A DNA stretch of 64,000 nucleotides from Isoetes taiwanensis. Its lineage: Eukaryota > Streptophyta > Lycopodiopsida > Isoetales > Isoetaceae. Positions 41,936-53,352 of this stretch are shown here, piece by piece. Positions within the stretch are counted from its first letter, which is position 1, and every line of letters begins with the position of its first letter. The position numbers and the translations under genes were made by a program. The DNA lies in assembly GCA_021234155.1 (NCBI GenBank), contig JAJEKV010000104.1, forward strand, positions 1,683,900-1,747,899. The letters run 5' to 3'. The notes under the pieces are model-generated. The model worked only from the letters and a program-made list of their open reading frames with translations. It had not been told where the DNA came from and ran no database searches.

Positions 41936-43769
41936 TTTTCCTGCTCAACGGCTTGCAGAAGTTTTTAAGCTGCGGTAAAAGCCCACCATCACGGCCATTT
42001 CGCAGATGTATTTTATTGTGGAATGGGACTCTGTTTTTACACAGACCGTAGCCCATAATCATTGCTTGTTTGCTTCACCACTTAGTTCTGCATTGAAGTC
42101 TTTTTGCATACTCTGCTATATGTCAGCACAGGCAACACTATCATTCGGAATTCTTCCTGATTGATCCTTCCATAGATGCAATGGTCTCTACAGACCCAGT
42201 CGATCCATTTTCAAGATTTTCTACCTTCTATGTCTTTCCACACAGTAGCTGCAAGTTCGGCAAAAAGATCAACAGCCTAATCACTGTAAAGAAATCGGAT
42301 CTGCATTGGATTTGACGGCCATGACCTTGCTTGGGCAAGCAACGCACTTAAGACGCAGCCCAACGGCTCATCTGCAGGTATTTTGGCAGCCCTGTCTTGT
42401 GGGCTGAAGCTCTGTTTTTTGAAGAGCACAGGCATTCTTATTCTAGCATATTCTTCATCTAAAAAACTTGCTGAGCCACGAGCCGACATTCACCACATGC
42501 AACTTCGTTCAATTGGGTTTCTGGACATTCTTCAGGCAACATTCCTTGGATTTGTTCTGTGCCATGCAGGGAGCTAGATTTGCTTTCTGCAGCAGATTGG
42601 GGCAAAAGCCCCATCATTTCATTTCGGCAGTTTGCTCCATTATTAGACAGCCTGTACACGAAAATCATAGCTAAGGATTCGCACCATTTCATTTCTTTCA
42701 AGAACTTTTTCCCTTGTTCCATCCTAGTCCTGCCCTGCGGAATCCAGTGTTTGGAAGACAAACAATTATTCTTTCTGCGCTTGCTCAAAGATCCGGGTGA
42801 GTCACAACTCATTGATATCCAAGACCACATCCAAGTCTTCTTGGAGTTTTAAGGCCCGCATACCGCCACACAACTTTATCTCCGTCGCAAAGAAAACAAG
42901 GGCACCGCCTTTGATGCAACATGCACCTGCCTATCGTGATTCAACACTCTGATTTCATGCTCTGCTTTCGAGCTTTATGCACACAGCAGGTATAACACAG
43001 GGGCACTTCACCCTTTTTGTTCAAATCGACTGCAGGGATCTTCCTTTCCTCATCAATGATTCAACACATTTGGCTATTCTTGGAGAACAAATAAGCCATA
43101 TTATGGCACAACACAAGCAAAGTTTCACCAAATAATCTGCATTTTTCCACAGGAACATGGTCTTACCTTAGTGGCATGGTTTTGCCTTGGCAAACAAGCA
43201 CCAAACAAAATTCTTTGCATCCAGATCTCAATCTTTTGGGCCCATATCATTTGCGGTTCGATGAGATCCAAATTTAGCTACCATCTTCCTAAACAGCCCC
43301 CATCGATTTATTATTCAAAGAACATTTGCAAGCGGTTAAAGCGGCCCTCGACAAGCACCGGCCACGACACATAGTCTATCATCCTATTTTTGTGACCATA
43401 ATTTGCCCTCATTCTCTCAAATTTATGATCTTTCTCGGGGCTCCATACCGTGATAACCTTGGAGCGAATCATCTGCACAATTTCTTTGCATCTCTTCAAG
43501 CCTCTTTTTGCAGTCAACCATATTTTAAGCTTGGCCAGCACCGAATCTCTGCATTGGTAAACCTTTGCAATTTGCGGTTTCGTTTCTGCCCTCTTCATCA
43601 CGGTGCAATAAGGGCGTGGCCACACTTCAATCTTCATAGCCTGGCTTTTCACCGCCTGAGTCCAGCAAGCACAGGTTAGTTATGACATGGATAGCAAACT
43701 GAGCATTTGGCCCATACATCCTTCAACTTAAAGGCTTTTTGTCTGCGTCAACACAAATTCACAGCCATC

Positions 43770-44670
43770 AGGGCGTGGCTTCCAGTCCTCAGAACCTTCA
43801 AGGTATGAGAAGTGTGACGCCCAGCTCTGTGACCACAGGTTTTCAAGCAAGCATCAGTTCGTTCAGTACAAACAGAGCAAGCACCAGAGTTTTCCGAGTT
43901 TTTCCGCAGCTACAACCCGCTAAATTGAATAGAGCTCCATTATCCACAGCTCACAGACTCCAAATTTTGAAGCAACACTCTAAAGCGCCCCTCCTTCAAG
44001 GTACGAAATATATTTACAAATCTTGCTATGGAACCACCGACATTTAGCTTCGTTTCCACGGCCCCTTTGGCGTGGAAATTTTCTTTGCCTCCATGGCCTG
44101 TCACGGCGTGGTCAATCTCTTCAATCACAGCTCACTCCGTCACAGACCCCACGGCGTGGCCCATCCCTCCAGACCTTCAGCAACCCACGGCCTTGTTATG
44201 GCTTCACAAAAGTCTCACGGCAACTCTCACGGCAACAAGCTTCAAGGCCATAACAGTTCACGGCATGGCTTTGCACCCCACGGCCCATCACGGCCTGGAC
44301 GCTCCCACGGCCCGTCACGGGCGTGGCCTTGCATGCACCACGGCCCCACGGCGTGGCCTCAACATCAGATACCTAACGGCCCTCACGGCATCAAACCCCA
44401 CGGCCCATCCTCTGGCGTGGCACATTTCTCCCATGTCAACACATTGTCATCATCCTTTATGACTTTCTTTCCTAGAGAGACTTACACTTGAATATTCCAC
44501 ATGGCCCATATTTTTGGTGTTTTTCACCCCTTCTAATGTTCAAGCCATTTTTTTTTTTTACCGAATATCTCATCCTACCATTATACCTTTGGAGGTAAAA
44601 TTTTATGCAACTATGACTTCAAACATCACGGCCCAACGGCGTGATTTCAATAATCTGTCACGGCCCCTCA
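43770..44670. repeat. CACGGC/GGCGTGGC repeat field in the LTR-element interior
   Basis: Around twenty CACGGC words, many as CACGGCGTGGC, at irregular spacing, densest at 44090-44410. Overlapping frames of over 130 codons in several phases come from this composition and are not genes. Confidence 0.7.
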
Positions 44671-44799
44671 CGGCGTGACTTAGAGCACAACTTTTGATCA
44701 ACTTTTGACGCAAGCAGCATCTGGAGCATATTTTTGGCAAATTTTAGGGGACGCCTCATCTTTTGCCCGATTCTTATATCTGCTTTGCACCTTTGTACC

Positions 44800-45210
44800 A
44801 ACAAATTTCAAGTTCCTGCAATGGCGTGAAGATGAATTCGCCCCGCCCCTTAGTGCATCAACCTCTCACATGGCCACATGGCATGTGCGAGCCAATTCAG
44901 CAATTTCTCTTTGGTGTCAACTTTTTCAAGTTCAACATTTTGATCAACCTCATCCGTCCATAATACATGGCGGTCGAGCCTCTTTCAAGTTCAACCAATG
45001 GCGTGAAGATGACTTATAGCCTTCTGCCCCTTCAATTTCAACTCCTTCAAGTTCAACTATTTGCTCAAACTCTTTCAAGTTCAACAAATGGCGTGAAGCT
45101 GACTTGCCTTCCGCCCCTTCAATCACTTATGTTTCAACTCCTTGTTTCAACTTTTCAAGTTCAACACTGGCGTGAAGATGACTTAGGACCTTTCGCCCCT
45201 TCAACAATTT
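44800..45210 (+). repeat. TTCAAGTTCAAC...GGCGTGAAGATGAC repeats
   Basis: Four to five diverged units of 70-100 bp that combine TTCAAGTTCAA with ATGGCGTGAAGATGA. A further AAGTGGTGAxAGCCTTCTCAA duplication lies at 45290 and 45362. Confidence 0.6.
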
Positions 45211-45524
45211 TTCTTTCCAAATTTTTGTTCAACTCATTACAAGACACTTTGATTGGCGCATGTATTCGGAGCTAAGTGGCAAGCTCTATGAGAAGTGGTG
45301 ATAGCCTTCTCAACATTAGATTCGACTTCTATGGAATTAAAGGAGCTTGTGGCAAGCTCAAGAAAAGTGGTGACAGCCTTCTCAACCTCTCATGATTTCT
45401 GTACTTCATCGACATTTGCATTTTTGGGTCAAGAATTTTCGGCGACATTATCATTATTTCCCCTCACTTTGGCCACTGTTGTAAATGTTTAACCTGATGT
45501 TATAAAGGTTCTACATAGTTTGGT

Positions 45525-45538
45525 GTGGTGGGGGGGAG
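45525..45538 (+). promoter_or_regulatory. Polypurine tract
   Basis: GGTGGGGGGGAG directly before TGTTAGCCC of the 3' LTR. Confidence 0.75.
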
Positions 45539-45985
45539 TGTTAGCCCTTTGAGCTAAACATATGTATGAATGGCATAGGCCACATGTATTCATCACATTG
45601 GACCACTTGATCTAGGGCCCAGATTTAGCCCATATATATGGTAGGTGGCATATGCCACATGTATTTGTCATATTGGACCCCACAATCTATGGCCCAGATT
45701 TAGCCTAGATCTGTGGACGGTGAGATGTCAGTTAGGGTTAGGGTTTTGCTCTACTATTTAGAGAGAGCATTTCCTCTCATTGTTTAGGTTTTTGCTCACG
45801 TTTTGGAGCACCTCCTTTTGGAGCATCAATGTGATTCAGTTTTGTTCATTCTTTGCTTTGTTCTTGTTCTTGGAGTTTCTTCCCACCTTCTTTTGTTGAT
45901 CCATGAGCATTTGTGGCAGCCTTGTGGCATCCGGCAGTCATGGACTGCTGCTGCAAGGTGATGCCAAGAACCCCACACATCAACA
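45539..45985 (+). repeat. 3' LTR (447 bp)
   Basis: Same ends as the 5' LTR, with few substitutions and one TTAGGG unit fewer. Confidence 0.9.
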
Positions 45986-47780
45986 AAGCTTCATGTGTCG
46001 GCGTGGTCTACAGTGCTTTTTCAAGGTGAGCCATCCCAAATCTTTACTGTTGGTCGGGGGATCCGACAGGGTTGTCCCTTGGCTCCCTTGCTCTTCGCTA
46101 TTGCTGCAGAAGTGTTGTCTCAACTCTTTGATGTTGCATCTCAAGAAGGTCTCATCCAGGGTCTACCCATGCTGGATGGTTCTCAGGAGGCGTGTAATCA
46201 GTATGCTGATGACACTTTCCTTTTTCTTATGGCCAATGATGAAATTTGCATTATGCTAAGCTGCTCCGAGATACTTGGCCTCTGGGGTTCTTGTAGGCTA
46301 GAGAAAGTGCACTGCTCTATGGATACTAGATAGTGATATTCGCTCTTGTATTCTTGACTACCCCTGGACAGTGCTTCCTCATGGTCAACCCACAAAACTT
46401 TTGGGCATTCCTGTGGGGGTGCATGTTTCTGCCTCATGTGCTTGGGATGAGATCATTAAAGGTCTTGAAAAACATCTGTTGCAGTGGAAGGTGGCGAAGT
46501 TATCTCTGCCTGGTAGGATCACAGTTGCAAGATCCATCCTTAGCAATACCCCTGTCTATATGGCATCTGTATTACTGGCTCCTCAATGTAAGATGAATGA
46601 GATCATGTGTATTATCAGAAATTTCATCTGGGGTGGTACATCAGAAGGTGTTGTTATTAAGGTATCCTGGGCTAAGTGCATCAAGCCTAAGGCAGCTGGT
46701 GGCCTTGGAATGTTGGACTTTCGTCTTCAAAGTCAGATCATGATCTCAAAGTTCATTTGGAGGCTCCTTTTTGGTAAAGATGACTCTCTTTAAGGTTGGT
46801 GCATCAAACACTTCTGTAGTGTCTCCCCTTTCACAAGACATCTATCAAGCCTAGTCTCCCATGGGTCTTGTTGTACCCTCTGCATCCATATCCAAATGCT
46901 TCCCAATTCCTTAAAGGTCTGCTTGCTTCCTGGGATGCAGTTAGATCTTTATTCCATGTTAATCCCCAAGCTTGTACTTCATTGTCAATGTCATGCTGGT
47001 GGCTTCCCTTGCATGGTACGCATGATCAGCAGCCTTTATGTGCACTTGTACATCCAAAGACCTAACGGCGTTGGCGGCTAGCTGGGGTTTTAACGATTGT
47101 AGCTTGGTATGATTCTGGTCATCTTTTGTCATGGGAGGCTTTTCAGACGAGATTTCTGTTATACAGATGGGATCGGCAAATCTGGGCTAGGGTGGCTGAT
47201 TTTTTGCCATCCATTGTGTAGCAACCACAGGCTGATGTGCCTATTTGGATATGTGATGCACGTTTTAAGCCAGAAAAGTTTGTTTCTTCCACGTACAGGT
47301 TGCTTTTGGATTGTGAGCCTCTCTCCCCATCCCATTGGCATCTTCAGGTTCCTCAACCATAGTGGACAAGTGTTTTGGATGCGGACATGGGATAAATTGC
47401 TCCACCCTAAAGTGTTAGCGCTGCGATGGCAAATTCTCCATAGATGTATTTGAGTGAATGTCTTGGTTCACAAGATGAACCCTAGAGTCTCAGATCGTTG
47501 CCTTCTCTGTTGCCAACGTGTTGAAACTATTGAGCACTGCTTCTTCTTGTGCGATCATCTACGGCTTGCTTGGACGTGGTTTGTTCACTCTTTTCAGTGT
47601 GTCTCTCACTAGCCAGGAGATCCTACTTGCACTTTATCCCCCTGTTTGGCCGAACTTGCGTAAGCGGGCATTTCATCTTGCTTCTAGTTGGATTTTGTGG
47701 TCTATCTGGCAGAGGCGACATTTGTGTAATTTCCAAGGTGCACACATCTCTGATCAGCAGCTTCTTCATTGTGCTTAGCA
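45986..47780 (+). pseudogene. L1-type LINE ORF2, second half (RT palm to zf-RVT)
   Basis: Resumes the LINE after the LTR insertion: WSTVLFQGEPSQIFTVGRGIRQGCPLAPLLFAIAAEVLS, then the catalytic YADD (near 46201), then GIPVG, WKVAKLSLPGRITVARSILSNTPVYMAS, the FIWGG motif and AAGGLGMLDF. The zinc-binding domain LLHPKVLALRWQILHRCI...CLLCCQRVETIEHCFFLC lies at 47388-47570. Frameshifts near 46330 and 46790 and a stop at 47451 show decay. The end near 47,780 has no clear poly(A). Confidence 0.85.
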
Positions 47781-50049
47781 GAAGATCACTGTTTAACGGT
47801 TGCTGATAAAAAGAAGGTAGTAGAATATTGTCACAGGCATAGCATGTGTCTTGGTGTAGTCTTCTTACAATCACCCACATTGTGCTGATGACTGTTGAAA
47901 CAAAATTGGCATGATTATCAAGAACATCTGGATCATGTGGATAAATGATACTAGGATCCAAGAAGTAGGGCTATGATGCTCATTTATAGAAAAATATAAT
48001 TCACTCCATTTACTGTTGATTGCAAAGTAAACATGTGCATGTCACAGAACCCAACAGGACAAAACCACTTATTTCCCATTCAATATTCTACACGAATGAA
48101 AATTATACAAATCGAAAGATAATCATTATAAACCAGAAGCTTTGAATTCATTTCTTAAGATTCGTGTATTTATGCACATATTACTTGAGACGATAAACTG
48201 ATACGAACTTATGGAGTATGTACTCAAAAGATAAGCCTGCCTATAGCTCATCTAGAACCTTGCTCAACAATACCCACTAACTTCTGTCATCACCTAGCAG
48301 TATGCACAACAAAATACAAAACTGGGTTGAGCCAATGAATTGCTAAAGATGAAAATAACAGTAGCAAGTAAGTTACAAGCCAATTGCTCTTCTAACAGTG
48401 AGGTAGTTTGGAAAATGGAGTTTAAAAACCCTTTTGGCAATTTGTTGGTCCACATAGGAGCATGCTGCTGAGCAACCGGGACATTCACCTACTGTGACGA
48501 GCCTGCCAAGTTGACCCTCTTGGCAACTCGGGATCTTGTCAAAACTTACGCTAATTCTAGGTTGATAATGTTGGTGAAGAATAGCACCGATCCGAGCCCC
48601 TGATCGTCATTCTGGGTAGCGATGAGCCATTATATAAGTACACTCCATATTCAAGGCCGATTATCGGCGTCTTCTCACAACAGCACTTCTCTCATTGCCC
48701 ATTGCATCCCTCCCTTCCCGCCCTAATTTGCTTGGGCGCTTGTTTATTGTTTTTCACATTTGTTCTGTTCATGCATACCTTATTGTTGTCCATGCCCGGG
48801 ATGTTGCTATAATCATGTTTTTACACCTGCAGTGGGTGATGCTGTTTATTTCCACCCTGAGGGTGACACGAATTTCTTTTTCATCATGTTCTTTCTTCCA
48901 CCCGTGGGGGTGATTCTTTTTCTCTCCACCCTCCGACCGGGACAATGGGAAGCTCAGCCAGCCTACATGCAGACACTGTAAATAGAAACATGCTCAGTCA
49001 GCTCACATTTTGGGCCCTGTAGAATGCACATACCCTTCCCAGCCCGTGCCTGGCACTGGAGGACCTCTTACCATGGAGTCACAGAGGTGATGTAGCATCC
49101 CTGCCAGGAGAACTATGTCCGGTGTCACAGAGCACAAAAATATAACATAGAACACGGATAAACATGAGCATGTCGGAGCAACCCAGACCACCGAACCTGG
49201 AAGCTCGACCCCGGAGTATCCAATAACATATACAAAGACAACAATTATGTAATGACACGGACCATAACATGTGATGTTCATTACAATATCTACTATACAT
49301 GTACCTAGAAGATCAAGTCTCGATGATGCTCATGATCTCAATCACAATCTAGCCATGTCGCAGTAGCTTGTCCATAAGCAAAAGCTTAACTATATTGTCT
49401 ACATGTAATTCCCTTGCCAAGGTTACTCATACATCCAATACCATATTGAGGTAGCAAACTCAATGATGAAGATCATGATCACAATACAAACATGTCGAGG
49501 AAGCCACAAGCCTAGCTATCATTGATGTAGCTCCAACACCTATGTACTTCACTGAACAAGGAAAGATACTAACATTTCAGACAATGCAAAACTTACCTCA
49601 GAACCTTTCTCCCATAAGGAATACAACATCCCATATCGTTTATGCCTTGAATCCATTAGCTATGATGCTCTTTATAGATGACAATGTAACAACTTAAGTA
49701 CTTTAGAATTGTACATTTTAGGGTGGCAGTACTCCACGCTATAGCCACATTCAAAAACCCCCAAACTTCCCATGGCTCTCCTCCTACCCATGTGAACTCA
49801 TCTCAATCCTTGAGCATGTCTAGATTTAGTCACATTACAATATCCAAGGTTTTAAAATGCTCACCTAGCTATGATTTTTGGGTTGCCCCTAGGGGGGCAA
49901 ACCCTTGTTTATGTGGGTTTATGGGATATTCTAAGTATATACCAGTATATACCTCGAATGTGCCAATGACTGCTCAAAACTGATTGTTGGCTATAAATTG
50001 GCGGTCATTTCAATTGCTGGGCAACCCCAGTGGAAACCGGTTAACTGGT
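47781..50049. other. Non-coding region
   Basis: No credible gene on either strand. Short frames lack codon structure and homology. A CACCCTGAGGGTGA / CCACCCGTGGGGGTGA pair of small palindromes occurs at 48851-48915. Confidence 0.4.
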
Positions 50050-50432
50050 CTGTAGCTCCAAGGCCATAAATCTTTCTGAAGCGGTTCTGAAGTCCCGTGC
50101 CTAGTACCAGCAGTAGATTCATTATGCTGAGAAACTGAGACCGCTAGCAGAGGAGTGCGGCTTTATTTTCTAAAGTGTCGTCATATTATTCGACTGTTTC
50201 CTGGCAAGATATTTGGGGATTTTCATGGTAAGCACCATCGCGTACTCCATTGTATTTTGTTGATGCAATTTTCAAACAAGGTATTCGTTTGATAAGCTTC
50301 ACCATTGCAAGGAAAATCCCTAAAGTTGTCGACTATGCCTTGCGAATAAATCGGTTATACAGTTGCCTTTATCTTTATCCCGTTGCTAACTACATCATCT
50401 TACAGATTTATGTTGGCCGTCCTGCTGCACCG

Positions 50433-50516
50433 GCTATGGTGAGACATTGTTGCCCAGGTGCAATCTGGAACAGGAAAGATGTCTGTGATTGCTTTAACTG
50501 TAAGTATACTGGATAA
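50433..50516 (+). pseudogene. DEAD-box (eIF4A-like) helicase P-loop remnant, unit 1
   Basis: Read in the frame after GGTGAGACATTG, the translation is DIVAQVQSGTGKMSVIALT, then GTAAGT. This closely resembles the Q-x-SGTGKT Walker A block of eIF4A-III type helicases, with the P-loop Thr replaced by Met. An in-frame stop precedes it, and no other helicase motif was found, so it is a fragment of a processed or captured exon. Confidence 0.55.
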
Positions 50517-51368
50517 ACTGTTTCAGTCTCTCTGCATGTTATTTATAACTATTGTATTGGCCTGCGTCAATATCTTTAGATTTTGACTTAAACTATTTCC
50601 ATGTATATCAGTAACCAGCTCTAGAATTGAAATTTTGGTCTCTGCTGGTGAAATTGAAAGTTTGTTATCCCTACATTTTTCAAACCTTAGATGGAAGCAG
50701 AAGATGGGCGATATGATTGAGCAATGATTGTAGAATGGGGAGCTGAAAGGGGACGACAATTTCTGTTATGCCTGCAAATGGTATCCTTCACCATGATCTG
50801 CATCAGTCATCCAAATGCCGGATCATCTCCATGTCTGTTTTTATATTTTACAACAATTCTATATGCCATGACTATTTCTAAATGTTGCACTGCCAAAGTC
50901 TGGCCTTTTTCCTTGATTCTAGAAGTTCTTGCAGCTTCTAAACATAAAGATGTCTTTGTTGAGCATAAATCTTATCTATTAATCTGTAGCTCCAAGGCCA
51001 TAAATCTTTTTGAAGCGGTTCTGAAGTCCCGTGCCCAGTACCAGCAGTAGATTCATTATGCTGAGAAGCTGAGACCGCTAGCAGAGGAGTGTGGCTTTAT
51101 TTTCTATAGTGTCGTCATATTATTCGGCTGTTTCTGGCAAGATATTTGGGGATTTCCATGGTAAGCACCATCGCATACTCCATTGTATTTTGTTGATGCA
51201 ATTTTCAAAGCAGGATATTCGTTTGATAAGCTTCACCATTACAAGGAAAATCCCTAAAGTTGTCGATTATGCCTTGCGAATAAATCGTTATACAGTTGCC
51301 TTTATCTTTATCCCGTTGCTAACTACATCATCTTACAGATTTATATTGGCCGTCCTGCTGCACTGGCT

Positions 51369-51452
51369 ATGGTGAGACATTGTTGTCCAGGTGCAATCTG
51401 GAACAGGAAAGATGTTTGTGATTGCTTTAACTGTAAGTATACTAGATAAACT
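51369..51452 (+). pseudogene. DEAD-box helicase P-loop remnant, unit 2
   Basis: Duplicate of the remnant in unit 1: VQSGTGKMFVIALT before GTAAGT. Same Met in the P-loop, so the change predates the duplication. Confidence 0.55.
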
Positions 51453-51913
51453 GTTTCAATCTCTCTGCATATTATTTATAACTACTGTATTGGCCTGCGT
51501 CAATATCTTTAGATTTTGACTTAAACTATTTCCATGTATATCAGTAACCAGCGCTAGAATTGAAATCTTGGTCTCTGCTGGTGAAATTGAAAGTTTGTTA
51601 TCCCTACATTTTTCAAACCTTAGATGGAAGCAGAAGATGGGCGATATGATTGAGCAATGATTGTAGAATGGCGAGCTGAAAGGGGACGACAATTTCTGTT
51701 ATGCCTGCAAATGGTATCCTTCACCATGATCTGCATCAGTCATCCAAATGCCGGATCATCTCCATGTCTGTTTTTATATTTTACAACAATTCTATATGCC
51801 ATGACTATTTCTATATGCTGCATTGCCAAAGTCTGCCCTTTTTCCTTGATTCTAGAAGTTCTTGCAGCTTCTAAACATAAAGATCTCTTTGTTGAGCACA
51901 AATCTTACCTATT

Positions 51914-53154
51914 AAAAAGTAATGGCTTTTATTTTTGTGCCACATGCGCAGTCCCCTCTCCCCCTTGCAAGATATTGTCGAATATTTTGAATTTGGAGCT
52001 GGGCGGAGGAATCCTCAAGCCTAGCTTTTTCAGCAATGGAGTGGATCCGTCATAGCCGCTCTACAAATCAGCCATGGAACCCTAGCTGTTCAGTCATTAG
52101 AGTAGCCCCAGAGCTAAAACAAGTATCCTTTCCATCATCTCCATCATGTTCTATGTGTTCCCAGCATTTCGTCTTTTGTTCCTAGCATTTCGTCTTTTTA
52201 ATGCAAAATATCGATCCATGTTAGGGCGAGGAATGGCAGCGCATATGGGTTCATGAAAATCCACGGTAAACACAATGGAAGAATACAATGGATTTTCTAC
52301 GTGATATGATACACATTCTTAGAGCTACAATGGAAGAATACAATGGATTTTCTATATGATATGACACACATTCTTAGAGCTCAGATCAGTCAAAATAAGG
52401 CTCCACCTGAAAACAACGAATTCCAGTTTGTCATTTTGCATGTGCGATACCTTCTAGCCATTTTGATTTTTAGATTCAGCATTATTTGCGTGCAATTTGC
52501 ATTCAACATTATTCGCTTGCAATTTGCATTTGTGTAGGATAGTCTGAGCTACTATGAATAGCTTTATTTCAGGATTAACGATTTAGGATTTCTTAAACAC
52601 AGGTGTATTTGTGCTGATTCTCATAATTTTATCAATTTGCTATGATTACGTTTACTCTGTGCGTTTTTCCAGGTTCCAGCTTTGAAACATTATCAGTGTC
52701 TTATGAGACTGTCCATAATTCGGGCAGCAACAATAAGACCTCTCGGATTCCATCTACAAAATATGACTTTCTTCAGTGATGACAGTGAAATGTAGTATTA
52801 AATGCTCATCTGGTTGTCTATATGACTTCTTGATGTTATCATAATTATTCAATTCCTCTTAGCAGACAAGGGTTGGGCATGACTTAAACAATGCAGCAGG
52901 GAAAGTATCAGGATCTCTCTCCAGCAAAAATTTGAATATCATGTGTGAAATACTAAAGATAACTCGGCAAATCAAATATTCTGGCATGCATGGCAAGTAA
53001 TTGGGTGAGAGTCATTTCGGCTCCAAATATTATGCACAGTATTAAAAGCTAGAGTGCACCAAAAGGGTTTTTACGGGAGTCGGCTTTGCTAAAAACATTA
53101 CAGTAAAGCTATATTTTTTACAAAATTGTTCATTTCCTCCTCTTATTCATAATA
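51914..53154. other. Non-coding region
   Basis: A 37-bp direct repeat (core AATGGAAGAATACAATGG) occurs near 52275 and 52330. No gene seen. Confidence 0.5.
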
Positions 53155-53352
53155 TATTGATACTTGGTTGGGATGATGATGGCTATCTCTATTAATGTAT
53201 AACTTCAGTTGTGTTGTTAGAATATAGTGTTAAAACTTCTAATCATAAGCAGTACTTGATTGGGATGCTCATAAGCAGTACTTGATTGGGATGCCGCTGG
53301 CTGTCTCTATCAATGTATAACTTCAATTGTTGTTACAACATAGTGTTAAAAC
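53155..53352 (+). repeat. Tandem duplication of about 120 bp with a nested smaller one
   Basis: TTGGGATG..GCTGxCTCTAT...AATGTATAACTTCA...AGTGTTAAAACTT occurs twice; CATAAGCAGTACTTGATTGG is doubled at 53245-53290. Confidence 0.65.

Larger units (their letters stand above)
40997..45985 (+). mobile_element. Non-autonomous LTR retrotransposon (LARD-type), 4989 bp
   Basis: Two LTRs (453 and 447 bp) with TG...CA ends, a primer-binding-like site right after the 5' LTR, a polypurine tract right before the 3' LTR, and a perfect 5-bp target duplication AAGCT (40992-40996 and 45986-45990). The interior has no gag, protease, integrase or RT. It splits the LINE coding sequence, which resumes in register at 45986. 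The LTRs are nearly identical, so the insertion is recent. Confidence 0.9.
50050..51913 (+). repeat. 936-bp tandem duplication
   Basis: Unit 1 is about 50050-50985 and unit 2 about 50986-51913, with scattered substitutions. Both start CTGTAGCTCCAAGGCCATAAA, and each contains the helicase remnant below. Confidence 0.85.

Noticed and set aside
44028-44491. Overlapping frames of 139 and 144 codons
   Set aside because: They lie in the CACGGC repeat field inside the LTR element, occur in several phases and have no domain.
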